Of a DNA stretch of 64,000 nucleotides, positions 22,243 to 32,950 are shown one piece after another. The position numbers and the translations under genes were made by a program. The notes beneath the pieces are model-generated. The model did not search any database and had not been told where the DNA came from. It saw nothing but the letters and a program-made list of their open reading frames with translations. This DNA is from Deroplatys truncata (Eukaryota; Arthropoda; Insecta; Mantodea; Mantidae), in NCBI GenBank assembly GCA_030765065.1, contig CM060989.1:37997501-38061500 (forward strand), written 5' to 3'. Positions within the stretch are counted from its first letter, which is position 1. Every line of letters begins with the position of its first letter.

Positions 22243-23752
22243 CTTATATAGAAAGTAGAGAAGGTAGATGTTGTATTCCAACAAAAGAGATTTCACCGAA
22301 AATACACGTATTGAGAACCCTGAATAAATAAAAAACAGCCTTTTTAGAAAAAGGTGCGTGTGTGTGTCTGTCTGTGCGTATGCCTGTCTGTGTATGTCTC
22401 TGAGCAGCATAATTCAAAAACGAAATGTGATAAATACCAAACTTGGTATTTAAGTTTAGTATCTTCCAAAAATGCGACACAGATATTTTTACTTTCTCTA
22501 CTACGTATAGTAAGTAGGGGAAGTATTGTATTCCACCCAAAAATTCGATACCGAGATTTCACCGGAAATACATGTTTTGAGACTCCCTGAATCAAAAAAA
22601 AAGCATTTTTGGAAACATGTCCGTGTGTATGTCTGTGTGTGTGTCTGTGAACAGCATAACTCAGAAACGAACAGTCGGATAAACACCAAACTTAGTATTT
22701 AGGTTCAGTATCTTTCAGAGATGCGACACGAAGGTTTTCAGGAAAATCCCCCCCACCCCACACTACCCTTTACATGGAACATTTTTCGAAAATTTTAATT
22801 TTCTCAAAAATGGCTCTAACGATTTTGATTAAAATAGTATATGTTTAAGGTATTTTCATGACAAATGAACTGTATATCTCGAATTTTCTGGGAATGTCTC
22901 CAAAAGTGTTCTTCATTCTGAACGACTTTTGCATAACTGGTAAACCATAAGAGATAGACAAAATTTTACTGCACAAAAAATGTAGATCGCGTTACAATAC
23001 ACAATTTATGTCACATACATTTTTGTTATTGAGTGAACCGTTTTCGAGATATTGCTTGTTATTCCCTTAAATTTTCCAATACTTATACTTTTTCTCAAAT
23101 TCGTTACTCATTTTTTTATGTCCTGGACTTGCAAAGAGAATGGAATGCGCCACATAGCAACCAGCGCTTAAATATTTGACTATCGCTTAAAACCTACCAT
23201 ATTCCCCTTGCATCTACAAGAAAATTAGCAATAAGATTGACATCTCGATATCTGGATTAACATGAAGCATATAGAGAATAAGCGTTTGTAATAATAGTTT
23301 GTACAAGAGTAGAGAAAGTCATGTGAGTGTAACACATCAGATTTTTTTAAAAAAATCCCCCACCCCAAACAGATAAAATGTATATAAGTGTTCTGGAAAT
23401 AACCTGTGAAGTCCTCTTTATTCAGAAGGGGCTTTGTATAATCTTGTATAACTGGCAGCGTTAAGCGATAGACAAAAACGCACTACACAAAAACTGTAGA
23501 TCTCTTTAACACACACAAGCCATTCTTTTCAAGTCCTGTCGATTTTCAGTATGGAATTTTAGGGCCAGTGCACGGCTTCCACTTCTTAAGCATTTGATTA
23601 TCGCAATTCCCTTTTATATATAACGAAATGTGTAATACAGCTATTTCTCGTATGGTTTATCTCTATTAAAATAAGTAGATAAGAAAATAAACTTTTATAC
23701 AAATAATTTATATATACCCACTAATAAGCGATAGAGTAGAGAAAGTCTCGGA
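22243..23752 (+). repeat. Family A repeat, outer copy
   Basis: The first part runs 22243-22491 to GCGACACAGATATTTTT. It resumes at 23347 with AAAAAATCCCCCACCCCAAA and runs to AGAGTAGAGAAAGTCTCGG. The outer copy lacks about 60 bp after CCACCCCAAAC. Confidence 0.8.
22492..23346 (+). repeat. Family A repeat nested in another copy
   Basis: Well-preserved full-length copy: ACTTTCTCTACTACGTATAG at one end, GAGAAAGTCATGTGAGTGTA then ACACATCAGA at the other. It is flanked by T runs on both sides and inserted in the T run of the outer copy. Confidence 0.9.
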
Positions 23753-24677
23753 ATTCCCGAAATATATTCAGTGGTTACAGTTCATTGGGCGTATAGGCGA
23801 AGATTTGGTCTAAAGCCTTTTCTGATAACAACATTCGTAGACGGTATAATCAGATCCAAACAACGGGGTGTCTATGTAAAGGAAAGAGCACAGGATCGCG
23901 TGTCATATTGTCACGCCTTAGATTTGAAGGGGGTTGAGGACGTGCATTTGGGAGCATAGCAGTATTAAGGCTTGGTGAGCAACTCCGAATAGCAAGACAC
24001 AATTAACAAAAAGGATAACAGATTTAATATAATAAACGAGTAGACACACAGACAGTGAGCAAGCAAGCCATTTTTAGGATTAAGTATTTAAGACAGATCA
24101 GTTTCTAGTTACCTAGTGCCATTGAGCAGATGTTACGCTGGTTGCCATACCCAAAGGTAAATGTTGATCTGGGCAGCGCCTCCGGCTGCACCTGGGTTGT
24201 TCCTATCAAGACTACCATGCACATAGACTTATGAAAGGGGTTTTATATCATAGATAGACGCCTCCACACAGGGCATTCCATGTATGGAGAGATAACCTCT
24301 ACTCTATGAGTTGGCATCACCTACATAATATCACAAGGATATGACTGGCACTGAATGTCCAGCTCATGCATCCTGTGTTGCACCATGTGAAGTAAGAATG
24401 CAAGAAATAAGCTTTGCATGAACCAAATTCTAAAGAAAAGTAATTTTTAGGAAAATAATTTAACTTAACTTGACCCATACGTTACATCATGAGAATGTGG
24501 AGAGAGTTCGAACGGCTTTCGCGTGAGATAATAGAATATCTGTGCGGTGGGCGAGTCGAGAACTAGCAATTTCAACAATAACAGTTGGGAGGTATTAAGA
24601 AAACGTACAACCGCTTCGCGCAGACCTGCCTGAGTTGAGATGGAGGATTATTGTAGCAATACCATCAGTTAACTAGG
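23753..24677. other. No gene recognised
   Basis: A 62-codon frame at 23771-23959 matches nothing known. The region 23960-24480 has an even base composition and could be part of an unrecognised element, but no second copy was found. Confidence 0.4.
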
Positions 24678-25240
24678 TATGACTAAGGTTTGGACTAACT
24701 GCGGAAGGGGTCTTAGCACCATGATCTAAAATAGTTTTGTGCTTGAACCCCTGACGGGGTGCCCCCAGGAGGGAGGGGTGAGCTGAGAGAAGACAGAGGG
24801 CTGTAGGACCAGGAGGCACAACAGAGCAGAGGACTCCCCGGATGGCAGCTGGTGCAACCGGATCCCCTTCCCCCTCGCGGGCTTGCACATCCCCTGGGGG
24901 GCCCGGGACTCGGAGACCGTCCCCATTCCGTAGGACGAAGGGTTACTTAGAGAATCCTTTTCTCCTACCACGCTCACGCCGAGACTCCCGCCGACACTTT
25001 CAACCCTGAAATAAACCAAACAGATGAAAGATGAAGTGAAATGAGAATGTAGGTGAAATGGAGGAACTGGACATTCCCGGGATGTAATGAAAGTTCTCAG
25101 CATTCGCCTAGTGACCCGTGGAAACCCCTGAAAAACCCATGGGCCAGTAAGGTCGTACGTGCGAATCGGACCCACAACAACCCGATCGCGAGCCACAGAC
25201 GTTACCGCCTGAGCCATTACGCTCGGTAACCAGACATGCT
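24678..25240 (-). repeat. tRNA-derived SINE, long form (S1 head)
   Basis: On the minus strand the head carries GTAATGGCTCAGGCGGTAAC (A box) and a weak B box (GGTCCGATTCGCAC). The body then reads CATGGGTTTTTCAGGGGTTT, CTTCATCTTTCATCTGTTTG and TGAAAGTGTCGGCGGGAGTC. The distal part (GACTAACTGCGG, CAGGAGGCACAACAGAGCAG) is shared with 49108-49578. A 163-codon frame inside it is antisense-type noise of a repeat and not a gene. Confidence 0.75.
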
Positions 25241-25429
25241 AACGTCAGTGTGGCAAGAAACGGACTATCGGCTAGATGTATGCCATGGCACAAATTGGTC
25301 CCATCTTGAACACCTGTAATTTGTGTTGTGATAACTTCCACAATTTCTGTTTAATTTAAGTTATATTGTGTGGCGCAGATAAAATATAAAAGTTTAAAAC
25401 TCATATAACCATTGGTGTACACGCTGTAC
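25241..25429. other. No gene recognised
   Basis: Short spacer. Confidence 0.35.
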
Positions 25430-25570
25430 TAGAGTGCATAAATGGAATAACTTGAAAACGAAATGTCAGATAAATGATAAATTCTACACCTGAGTAGTCG
25501 CCATTCGAGGATATCAGGCAAAAATTTACAAGAAAATCTCCCTCAACTTTAACAACCCTTTACATAGGAC
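25430..25570 (+). repeat. Family A fragment
   Basis: ATAACTTGAAAACGAAATGT, CAGATAAATGATAAATT, then CAAGAAAATCTCCCTCAACT and ACCCTTTACATAGGAC follow the middle of the family-A consensus. It is cut on the right by the following SINE. Confidence 0.6.
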
Positions 25571-26050
25571 GGAATGGAAGAACCGGAATGTACATTGGAG
25601 GAGACTAGACACCACTCCAGTGAAAGTGGATATTTTACCTGCGCTTGAGTGGGCGCCCCCGGGCAGGGACAGTCGGACAGGCAGACCGAGTACCAAGTAC
25701 CACACAAATAGTCCAACGCTTCCAAAGGGGTGGTCCGTATACCCCCGAAACCAGCCGAAGGCCGAGGAATAGAGTACATTCCACAGAAAGCACCTTTATC
25801 CCTGTCACGCCGCACCGAAACACCATCACTGACGCTTCTAATATTGAAACAGACCTAACTGGGTAAAGGATGACTGAAATCATTAATGGAACGATATGGA
25901 AGGATACGAAATTTTGGGGCTGAGGGAAGTCACTCCAGGATTCGTCTGACGACCCGAGAAAACCCCCGAAAAAGCTAATGGGTTAGAATGGGCGGTCGGC
26001 GGGAATTGCACCCGGGACCTCCCATATGCGAGCAGCAAGCTCCACCTCGC
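25571..26050 (-). repeat. tRNA-derived SINE (S1 type)
   Basis: The minus-strand head has the B-box region GGTCCCGGGTGCAATTCCCG. The body has CATTAGCTTTTTCGGGGGTT and GGGTCGTCAGACGAATCCTG, parallel to other S1 copies. The distal 25571-25860 part is GC-rich and specific to this copy. The tRNA-like 5' end near 26030-26050 is degraded. Confidence 0.6.
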
Positions 26051-28261
26051 TTGGTCTTTACACAGAACCTGGCCATTTTAGGCTATTTTGCAATTTTAAA
26101 AGAGTACCCCCCGTACACATTTTCAAAACCTTGCATGCAAATCTAATGAAGCTTAGTGTTATGAGACTATGAGAGTGCACCCTTTTAAAGAAACCTTGTG
26201 ATGCCTTCAATTTAATCGGTATCTGCGAAGCAAGATTAGAGGAGTATTTCGAAGAGGTGGAATCCCAAACCAGCACCAGTAACACTGAAACTTCACTTGC
26301 ACTAGTACTAGCCAGCACCGGATCAGCCACTAGCAGCACTACAGCCACCAGCAACACCGGCCGCCCTAGAAGCCTCTGTCACTTCATTCTGTGAAGCCCA
26401 CAATCAGATGCGCAAAAAAATCTCTCCACCGGAATCCACATCTTGACCAGCCACGACACCCCAAACGAAAGCTATCGACTAATACGCAACCATGCAGAAA
26501 CTACCACGCCAGGCATTAGCGCCTTCAGTTTCTGATTAAACACTTAATACTATCTCCTTCTCTACCTTTCCTTTTTCCAAACACCTCGCTACTTCACTAC
26601 GGATATATCCAAGGACTTGTTCACGACTATAGGCTAGCCACTTAACTTTTTTCTCTTGCTGCTGCCCTTATGGCGGTAGCAAAAACCCGCCGCTACTAAC
26701 GGAGATGCATTCTGCAGAACTCCCCAAATCCTTGTGACTTCCTACTGTCCTTCTGTTTTTCTTTCCTGTCTTCTTTCCCTTGTTATCCCAAAAAGAAAAA
26801 AAGTGTTCTCGGGCATATACCTCAGAATGGATGATGAGCTTACCATAAATTATAGGATATACTTATATTTAACACATTTTACATCGATTAAACATGGATG
26901 AATACGAGTGTACCTCTGTACATAAGCATTGTGTCAATAACACAACATTTACAAAGGCCGACATACGGACCTGTTATGATAGCCATAAAGCACTTTACCA
27001 TGAGCTCATTTCTAATGTGTGTTTCAATAGCGACACGTCCAGACATCACTTAGCCAATACATTAGGCTGTTTTGGGAAGTCACGGATTATGGCGAAGAGG
27101 GATTTTGCTACCTAATGGACACAGAAATCAGCCAGGGTTAATCGATGACAGATGCACATTCACTGGATGTACCTTGTCTTTATGAGATTCCAAAAAACAG
27201 CAAACATTGAGGCAGAACACGTATCCCTGAAGGCTGCTGCTAAGACCCCGTTCATCTTCAAAGTTTCTTCAGCTAGATTGAGGCAGTCAACTTGAAGGAA
27301 AAAACATCTTCACAGGTCTTATTCTGATCTTTCTTCCAGTTATTCCATGCCTGACTAAGCATATAGATATACGCCATCACTTTGTTAAGAAATTTGTACA
27401 GTCTGGAACAGCAAAATAAAAACGTGCCTCCCAGAGACATGCAAGCTGATGTCCTGAAAAAAGCTCTACCCAAGAAAACTCACATTGGTGTGCAACTCTT
27501 GGAATTTTCAGGATAGAAAGTACAGGACTTGAAATTGAATCGATGGGAGGTTTTGGATATACGTAAAAAAATCGAGTACACGAAACGAGCCGATGCTTTT
27601 GGTTTCCTGTAGTGTTTTACTTTATTTAATATTGGCAGAAACTCCTCAGCTCTGTTCCACACTAGCCCTAAGTGAGCCAAAGTCTAATTTATCTGAATTC
27701 AAATGCGACATACACACATACACTAGCCTATAAAGAAATGCCTAGGTGCGCAGCGAAAGCGAAGGAGTACGGAAGCATTTCACCTGAGTAGTTAGAGGGC
27801 ATGCTTCACAATGGCGGTGTACAGAAGACCCTATATGAGACCGTCTCGTATTGGTTTGATGTCAAAAGTCTGGCACTCAAACAATAACCTATAAACACAG
27901 GACGGTTTCAGGCTCGGGAGCGAAGGAAAAAGGGGGAGTAAGACAGACATTTAGTGGAATGATACAACCAGGTAAGGGGTGGGAGCTTGGCGTGGTAGAG
28001 GCGGTTTAGCATTTCCTTACCACCATAAAATCACTGCGCATTATATCGGCACGATTACATACACTCGACTGTAGCACCTATTTTAAGCCCTGCTTTATTA
28101 ACTTCCAGTGAAGCAATCAGGAGAGCAGATTCAACATTACCATTTCTTGGAGAAATGAGTTATTCATTACCTTATGGTTCCATTAATATACACTTTCTGT
28201 TGTGTCTTCTAAAATTGCCAGCAATTTTCTCTCTAGCAATATACAAACATTCCATTTGCCC
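26051..28261. other. No gene recognised; possible retroelement debris
   Basis: 26240-26540 encodes, in the plus strand, a broken Pro/Ala/Thr-rich reading (PATPAALEASVTSFCEAHNQ) that could be LINE ORF1 debris. This is a guess. 26660-26700 can form a GC-rich hairpin around CCGCCGCTACTAACGG. Frames of 66-73 codons at 26894, 27273 and 27480 have no family match. Confidence 0.35.
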
Positions 28262-28600
28262 TACGACCTGGCGCAGTAGACTTGGGCGTGTTGCTCTGGT
28301 TTCCGATCACGGAATGCGCTCATATTCGACCCGACTCGTGGGACTGCGGATTTTAAGTCCCGGTTAAGGGACACTCAGCTTCGTGAGGAAACTGAGAAAT
28401 TGCGATAGGAAGCGGCCCCGACTTCGAGAGCCAACATTCCGGTTGGGGGATGCGCGATGCTGATCACATCTCAGACCGTATCCTTTGGATGATAGCCCAG
28501 TTCTGCCGTGTGTATGTGGGCGTGAGGCCAGTAGTTGGGTTGGCATACCAAGGCCCTGCATTGGTCCTAGCGCTCTTGGGTTTAGTTTAGTTTTAAAAGT
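28262..28600 (+). repeat. tRNA-derived SINE (family S3-like)
   Basis: The A box is CCTGGCGCAGTAGACTTGGG and the B box is a weak ATATTCGACCCG. The body contains ACTGCGGATTTTAAGTCCCG and CTTCGTGAGGAAACTGAG. The GATTTTAAGTC segment after the head is shared with the 21462 copy. Confidence 0.6.
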
Positions 28601-28664
28601 TTTTATTTCGACTTCTACAAGTGTTTGCACTCCAATCTAAGGATTAGACTTGAAGCCTGTTCCA

Positions 28665-29015
28665 TCCTCACAACATTACCAACTCTTCCTAGAATATCCA
28701 GTGCTTCTCTTCCGTCTAGCCTGCTAATTATGGATGAGCCATGATATTCTCTAATATCCATTTTCTGCTGATTTGTTCTTTCCAGTTTTCTTTATTTTCT
28801 ATTATTATTCTTCCATTTCAAATGTATTCCAATCCTCTTATAGTTTCATGTTTTATTCCATCCCTATTTGTACATGTTTTCTTAAGTATCACAATCCAGC
28901 AACCTATACCTTACGTTTATTCTGTCTTAATATCCACGATTCACTTCTGTACAGTAGCACTGGAGCAGCCCTTCTTGTAGAATTTCAATTTAGTATCTCT
29001 TTGTGCCTTATTTAA
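28665..29015 (-). pseudogene. Possible LINE reverse-transcriptase C-terminus
   Basis: Minus-strand pieces read CSSATVQKWIVDIKTE, then HETIRGLEYI and RIIIENKENWKEQIS, interrupted by stops. The E-x-I-R-x-x-L...NxxxWxEH/Q-(I/V) pattern occurs in the C-terminal part of CR1/RTE-like LINE proteins. The match is partial and other explanations are open. The plus-strand 79- and 80-codon frames here are antisense. Confidence 0.4.
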
Positions 29016-29230
29016 AAAATGCATTTCTCCCTGCAAGTTCAAACACATTTGAGCTTTAATTTTGCTAGCAATAATAGCTACAATTAGTAAGAGTGAGGTA
29101 ACTTAAGGCAAAAATATAAACATTCACTGTTAAAACTTTGCCAAAGCAAAAATGTTGGTATTATACAGCAAATTTTGGTGTGAAATTAGCAGAATCATAT
29201 GAATTTTACATTTTTTTCATAATGTAATAT
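29016..29230. other. No gene recognised
   Basis: AT-rich spacer before a solo LTR. Confidence 0.4.
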
Positions 29231-29640
29231 TGTGACGTATTCATAATTTGGAGGTTTCATTGTCATTACCAGACATATTGTTGTTTTCGTCTGTGATGAC
29301 GTCACTCCTGGGTGGGAGTTTTTGCTAGTCACGAGTGGTGGGGTTAGCGTCTGTTTTGCTGAGTATTCCGTGAGAAGCGAATCGCGCGTGCAAGCCGGCC
29401 TTTGGATCGGTGGACATCTCCCCTCACCTTTCATATTTAATAATGTTGGAACCCCAAACGACTGGGAAATAAATCTAGGAATGTGTAAGTAGATTTGTGT
29501 TATGGATTTTGTACAGTAAATACCTACGCCTTCCTCTTAAAATCCACACCACGTTTCGGTCCCCTCAGTGTACATGCTGGGTACTAAAGATTAATTTAAT
29601 GTTTCATGTGAACCTTTAGGCCTCTACCCAGCATGTAACA
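29231..29640 (+). mobile_element. Solo LTR, family D, with ATAT duplication
   Basis: It starts TGTGACGTATTC and ends CTACCCAGCATGTAACA. It is flanked on both sides by ATAT, a likely 4-bp target duplication. A TGACGTCA palindrome lies near 29298, and AATAAA lies at 29468-29473 in the sense orientation. The last 70 bases form a hairpin with a 13-bp perfect stem (TACATGCTGGGTA pairing with TACCCAGCATGTA). It corresponds to the minus strand of the other four family-D copies. Confidence 0.75.
29468..29473 (+). terminator. LTR polyadenylation signal
   Basis: AATAAA within the family-D LTR. The minus-strand equivalent is at 30968-30973 in the neighbouring copy, which supports the transcription direction assigned to the family. 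Confidence 0.5.
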
Positions 29641-30780
29641 ATATACTGTACCAGGAGTATAAAGTAAATCAATTCTTGATAGAAAAAACTCGCGTTTTCT
29701 AAGATATTTCTATTTAACAACAGTCGTAACCGAAGGAGAGACACAAATAGAGGAATTACAAAGGGCAAGGTTTTGCCTAATGTTTTATCGACTGCTGAAG
29801 CCATTGGTGTAGTTTCCGAGCCCAGCAAGAGGCAGTCGTGAATGATTAATCATCAATGTTCCCTTAGCTCATTACCCAACTTCGTAATTACTACTGCTTC
29901 CTGATTCCAATGGCTGGAGAGAAAGATGCAACCCCAAGCTCGTATCAGTGGGAACAAATTAGGAGTGGTAGCATGGTGGTTGTTACTACGCTCATTTATT
30001 ATTTGTACCCTGGGCTGCTGATAATAAGATTGGTCAATTTAAACCTCGAACGTCACGAGTGGTTCCAAACCACATAATTGTGTTACGTCAGTACACAGGA
30101 TTCCACTTGCAAACAGTTTCATTCCCGGAACTTGGGAAAACGTCGATCTGAAGCACACAATCTTTGCTGGTCATTGATTAATTATCTATACTTAAGCGTA
30201 AGTTGCTAATTCAGCATAAAATTATAATCTTTTAAGTGAGTTTATAATATACGTTTTTGGTTGAACACACTATAATGCTCTGATTGCATGTGGCGTAACT
30301 GAACTACATATAATGGCATCCATTATGCTTCAGCGACTCATTATGATCCTACTGGGTTGCGCGCGCAGTTCTCCCATACCTTTTAACACCTTCAAAGCAA
30401 TAGTCCACTGGGATCCATTCCCCATATAAACAATAAAATATGTGTATTTAAAAAACAATTCTTTTCAGTGTAGCTTTAATATTCTAATAAACAGAGTTCA
30501 TTTCCTTTGTTTCAATGTTGTTCAATATACGTTACCTGCAAAAAATCATAAATACAGCATGGACTGAACAGTACTGCCAGCTGTTGTACTACTCGCAACG
30601 TTCAAGGTGCTGCCAATCCAATCAGCATTTAAATACACACAATTAAATATTTTTGTAAAAACTAAAACTTTTGGAATTATAGTGTGGTTGACAAAAACAG
30701 TTATGCAAGTTGACTATAATGCTAACTAAGACCCTCGTATGAAAATTATGAAACGAGAGGTGGTGAGTGTCGTAAATCTT
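29641..30780. other. No gene recognised
   Basis: No supported gene or repeat. A lone ACCCTCGTA near 30731 resembles a mariner terminal repeat end but has no partner. Confidence 0.45.
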
Positions 30781-31333
30781 ATTACATGCTGGGGTGAGGT
30801 CCAAAAGGTTCCCAGCAAACCACTAAATTTTGATCACCCCAACACGCACATGAGGTAACGTAGCTCACAAACGGCAAGAGGATCGGGATCTTGGTGTCTA
30901 CATTCAGATGAAGGCGTGAGGTTTTTGACAAAATACACAAATATTACATAACACACATTACCTGTAATTTATTGATAAAACACTTGGCGGCTCTACATTA
31001 CACTTAGGGAAACAAAGGATGAGGGGAGATGCCTCACAGTCGAGGACTGGCCACACGCGACTTGCTTCTTACACTCTCACACACAAAGTGACGCGCACAT
31101 TCAAGTAACCCTAATTATATAATCCCCTCTCCAACCTGTCTAGACAAGCTAGCTAGCTAGGGCTGGCGTCATACAGGGCGAGATTCGGATAAAGCCTTGT
31201 CTCTCTTTGGCTGTTCCACGCCAAAGGAGAAAGCTCGTCAGCCGAAAGAAATAATCAAAGTCATCCAATAATGCTGTCGACAATGCGACACAATAATGCG
31301 TCTGGTATGACAAGGCTTACTGATACACCACGT
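30781..31333 (-). mobile_element. Solo LTR, family D
   Basis: On the plus strand it begins TTACATGCTGGGGTGAGG and ends CTTACTGATACACCACGTC. A TATA-like TTATATAA (31115-31122) lies upstream of AATAAA (30968-30973) when read on the minus strand, giving promoter then polyadenylation order. The terminal hairpin pairs GGGGTG with CACCCC at 30834-30840. A CTAG(CTAG)n run occurs at 31148-31160. Confidence 0.75.
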
Positions 31334-31415
31334 CTTCATTATTACCATTACAGTCTTGTTACATAATATACTATTACACTTTACAGAACCTTTCTGTTTT
31401 TGGTTATTAAATATT
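31334..31415. other. No gene recognised
   Basis: Short AT-rich spacer. Confidence 0.3.
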
Positions 31416-32128
31416 AAAAATCTTATGTGTTACACTCACATGGCTTTCTCTATCCAGATTTTATAAACTATTCCTATAAAAGCTTGTTCTTTGTTTCATG
31501 TTACTCGATATGGAACCACTACTACAAATATTTATTACACACTTCGTTGTAGGCACAAGGGGAGACCTTAGGCAAAAGCGATAGTCAAATAGCAAAAATG
31601 AATAGTGACTTAGCAGTTAAAAACATAAATTACTTGACAGTTCAAACCAACAAAGAATATCTCGGAAATGGTTAATTCCATAAGAAGGTTTATTATGCAT
31701 AAAGGTTTTTTTTAAACGATATCCACATTTTTTAGTATTTTTTGTCTCTTCTTACTGTTTAAAATATATAGAAAATCCGTTCATAATGAAGACTATTCCC
31801 AGAAAACCCCACATATACATCTAATTTCTCATGTAAATATCTTAAATATATACCATTTTAATCTAACATGTTAGAAAAAATAAAAAATTTCGAAGCCTTT
31901 CCATGCAAAAGATAGTTTGGAGTGAGGGGGGGTTGGAAATCTTCTCGTTGCATCTTTGGAATGCACTAAATGATATATATACACGGACCATTTTCTAAAA
32001 ACGCTTTTTTTAATCAAGAGCTCTTAAAAAATGTGCATTCCCAGTGAAATATTGACATTGAATTTCTGAGTGGAATTCAAAACTTCCTCTATTTAATATA
32101 AATAGTTATGTGGCAGAGAAAGTAAAAT
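31416..32128 (-). repeat. Family A repeat, reverse orientation
   Basis: It starts AATCTTATGTGTTACACTCA then CATGGCTTTCTCTATCC, and ends ATGTGGCAGAGAAAGTAAAA. The GTGT and AACAGCATAAC stretch near 31970 is deleted. Confidence 0.8.
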
Positions 32129-32590
32129 TTGCATATCGCGGACAAATTCCAGGTGTATTTTAAAATTGTGTTATTTTTTATTTCCTGAAGAATAGCTCTA
32201 ACGACTTCGATAAAAAAATACCACATATTTAAGATATTTTCATAACAAATAAAATTTATGTTTTGAATTTTCTGGTTAAGGCATGTGAAGTCCTCTTCTA
32301 TCTGAATGTCTTTCATATAATTGTAAACCGTAAGACATACACAAAATCTTACTACACAAAAAATGTAGATCTGGATAATTCTTTGTGGCGTTAAACATTT
32401 CCGAGATATTTCTCGTTATTAGTTTAAATTTTCAAATGATTATACTACTTTCAAGTGGTAACTCACTATTCGCTTTTTCTCGTAATCACGTAAAGAGCAT
32501 GGAATTTCATAGCTATCCGCATTTGAAAAATCTGGTTATCGCTTTGGCTACTGTATTTTCCTTATACTAGAACGAGCTGTGTAAATTTGT
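32129..32590 (+). repeat. Family A repeat, 5'-truncated
   Basis: Picks up the consensus at AATAGCTCTAACGACTTCGA and follows it through ATTTTCTGGTTAAGGC and TTACTACACAAAAAATGTAG to GTGTAAATTTGTAACG. It abuts the preceding reverse copy. Confidence 0.75.
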
Positions 32591-32950
32591 AACGAAAAAT
32601 CTCATTTATTACATTCACATCCTCTATCGTTTATTAGTGAGTAAACAATTTATTCTTAAACTACCATGGTCCTTTGCGTTCCAATGTATATTGGGCGTGA
32701 AAGACCGGAAATTTTGCTCAGAAGCCTCTTTATGAGGCTTGAGGTTCTTGTTACGTGCCGTAAATTTACGACACGGGACCACCCGCTTTACTTCCCATTT
32801 ATGCTAAAGATTTTTACGCCCGAAAAAATCCTCCGCCGGGTTTGAACCCGCGACCTTGGAAACTAGAGGCTAGCATTGTGACCCTAGACCCCGGAGGACG
32901 ACCATAAATAAAACTCAATTTAATTTTAACAAATTATTCTTACGATAGTT
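32588..32950 (-). repeat. Family A fragment split by a SINE
   Basis: AAAAATCTCATTTATTACAT and CTATCGTTTATTAGTGAGTA are the start of a reverse copy. It resumes after the SINE with AAATTATTCTTACGATAG and is then cut by the next family-A copy. Confidence 0.7.
32659..32927 (-). repeat. tRNA-derived SINE (family S2) with 15-bp TSD
   Basis: On the minus strand the head contains CACAATGCTAGCCTCTAG (A-box region) and CGCGGGTTCAAACCCGG (B box). The body carries GGGCGTAAAAAT, CGTGTCGTAAATTTACGG and GAACCTCAAGCCTCATAAAG, ending near CGCCCAATATACATTGG. Flanks AACAATTTATTCTTA and AACAAATTATTCTTA are a target-site duplication with one mismatch, proving retroposition into the family-A copy. Confidence 0.85.

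Noticed and set aside
22186-22689. Cluster of overlapping 62-98 codon frames
   Set aside because: All come from family-A sequence, whose copies do not conserve any frame.
24726-25217. 163-codon open frame on the minus strand
   Set aside because: It lies entirely within an S1 SINE, whose GC-rich body lacks stops by composition. The sister SINE at 49108 does not conserve the frame.
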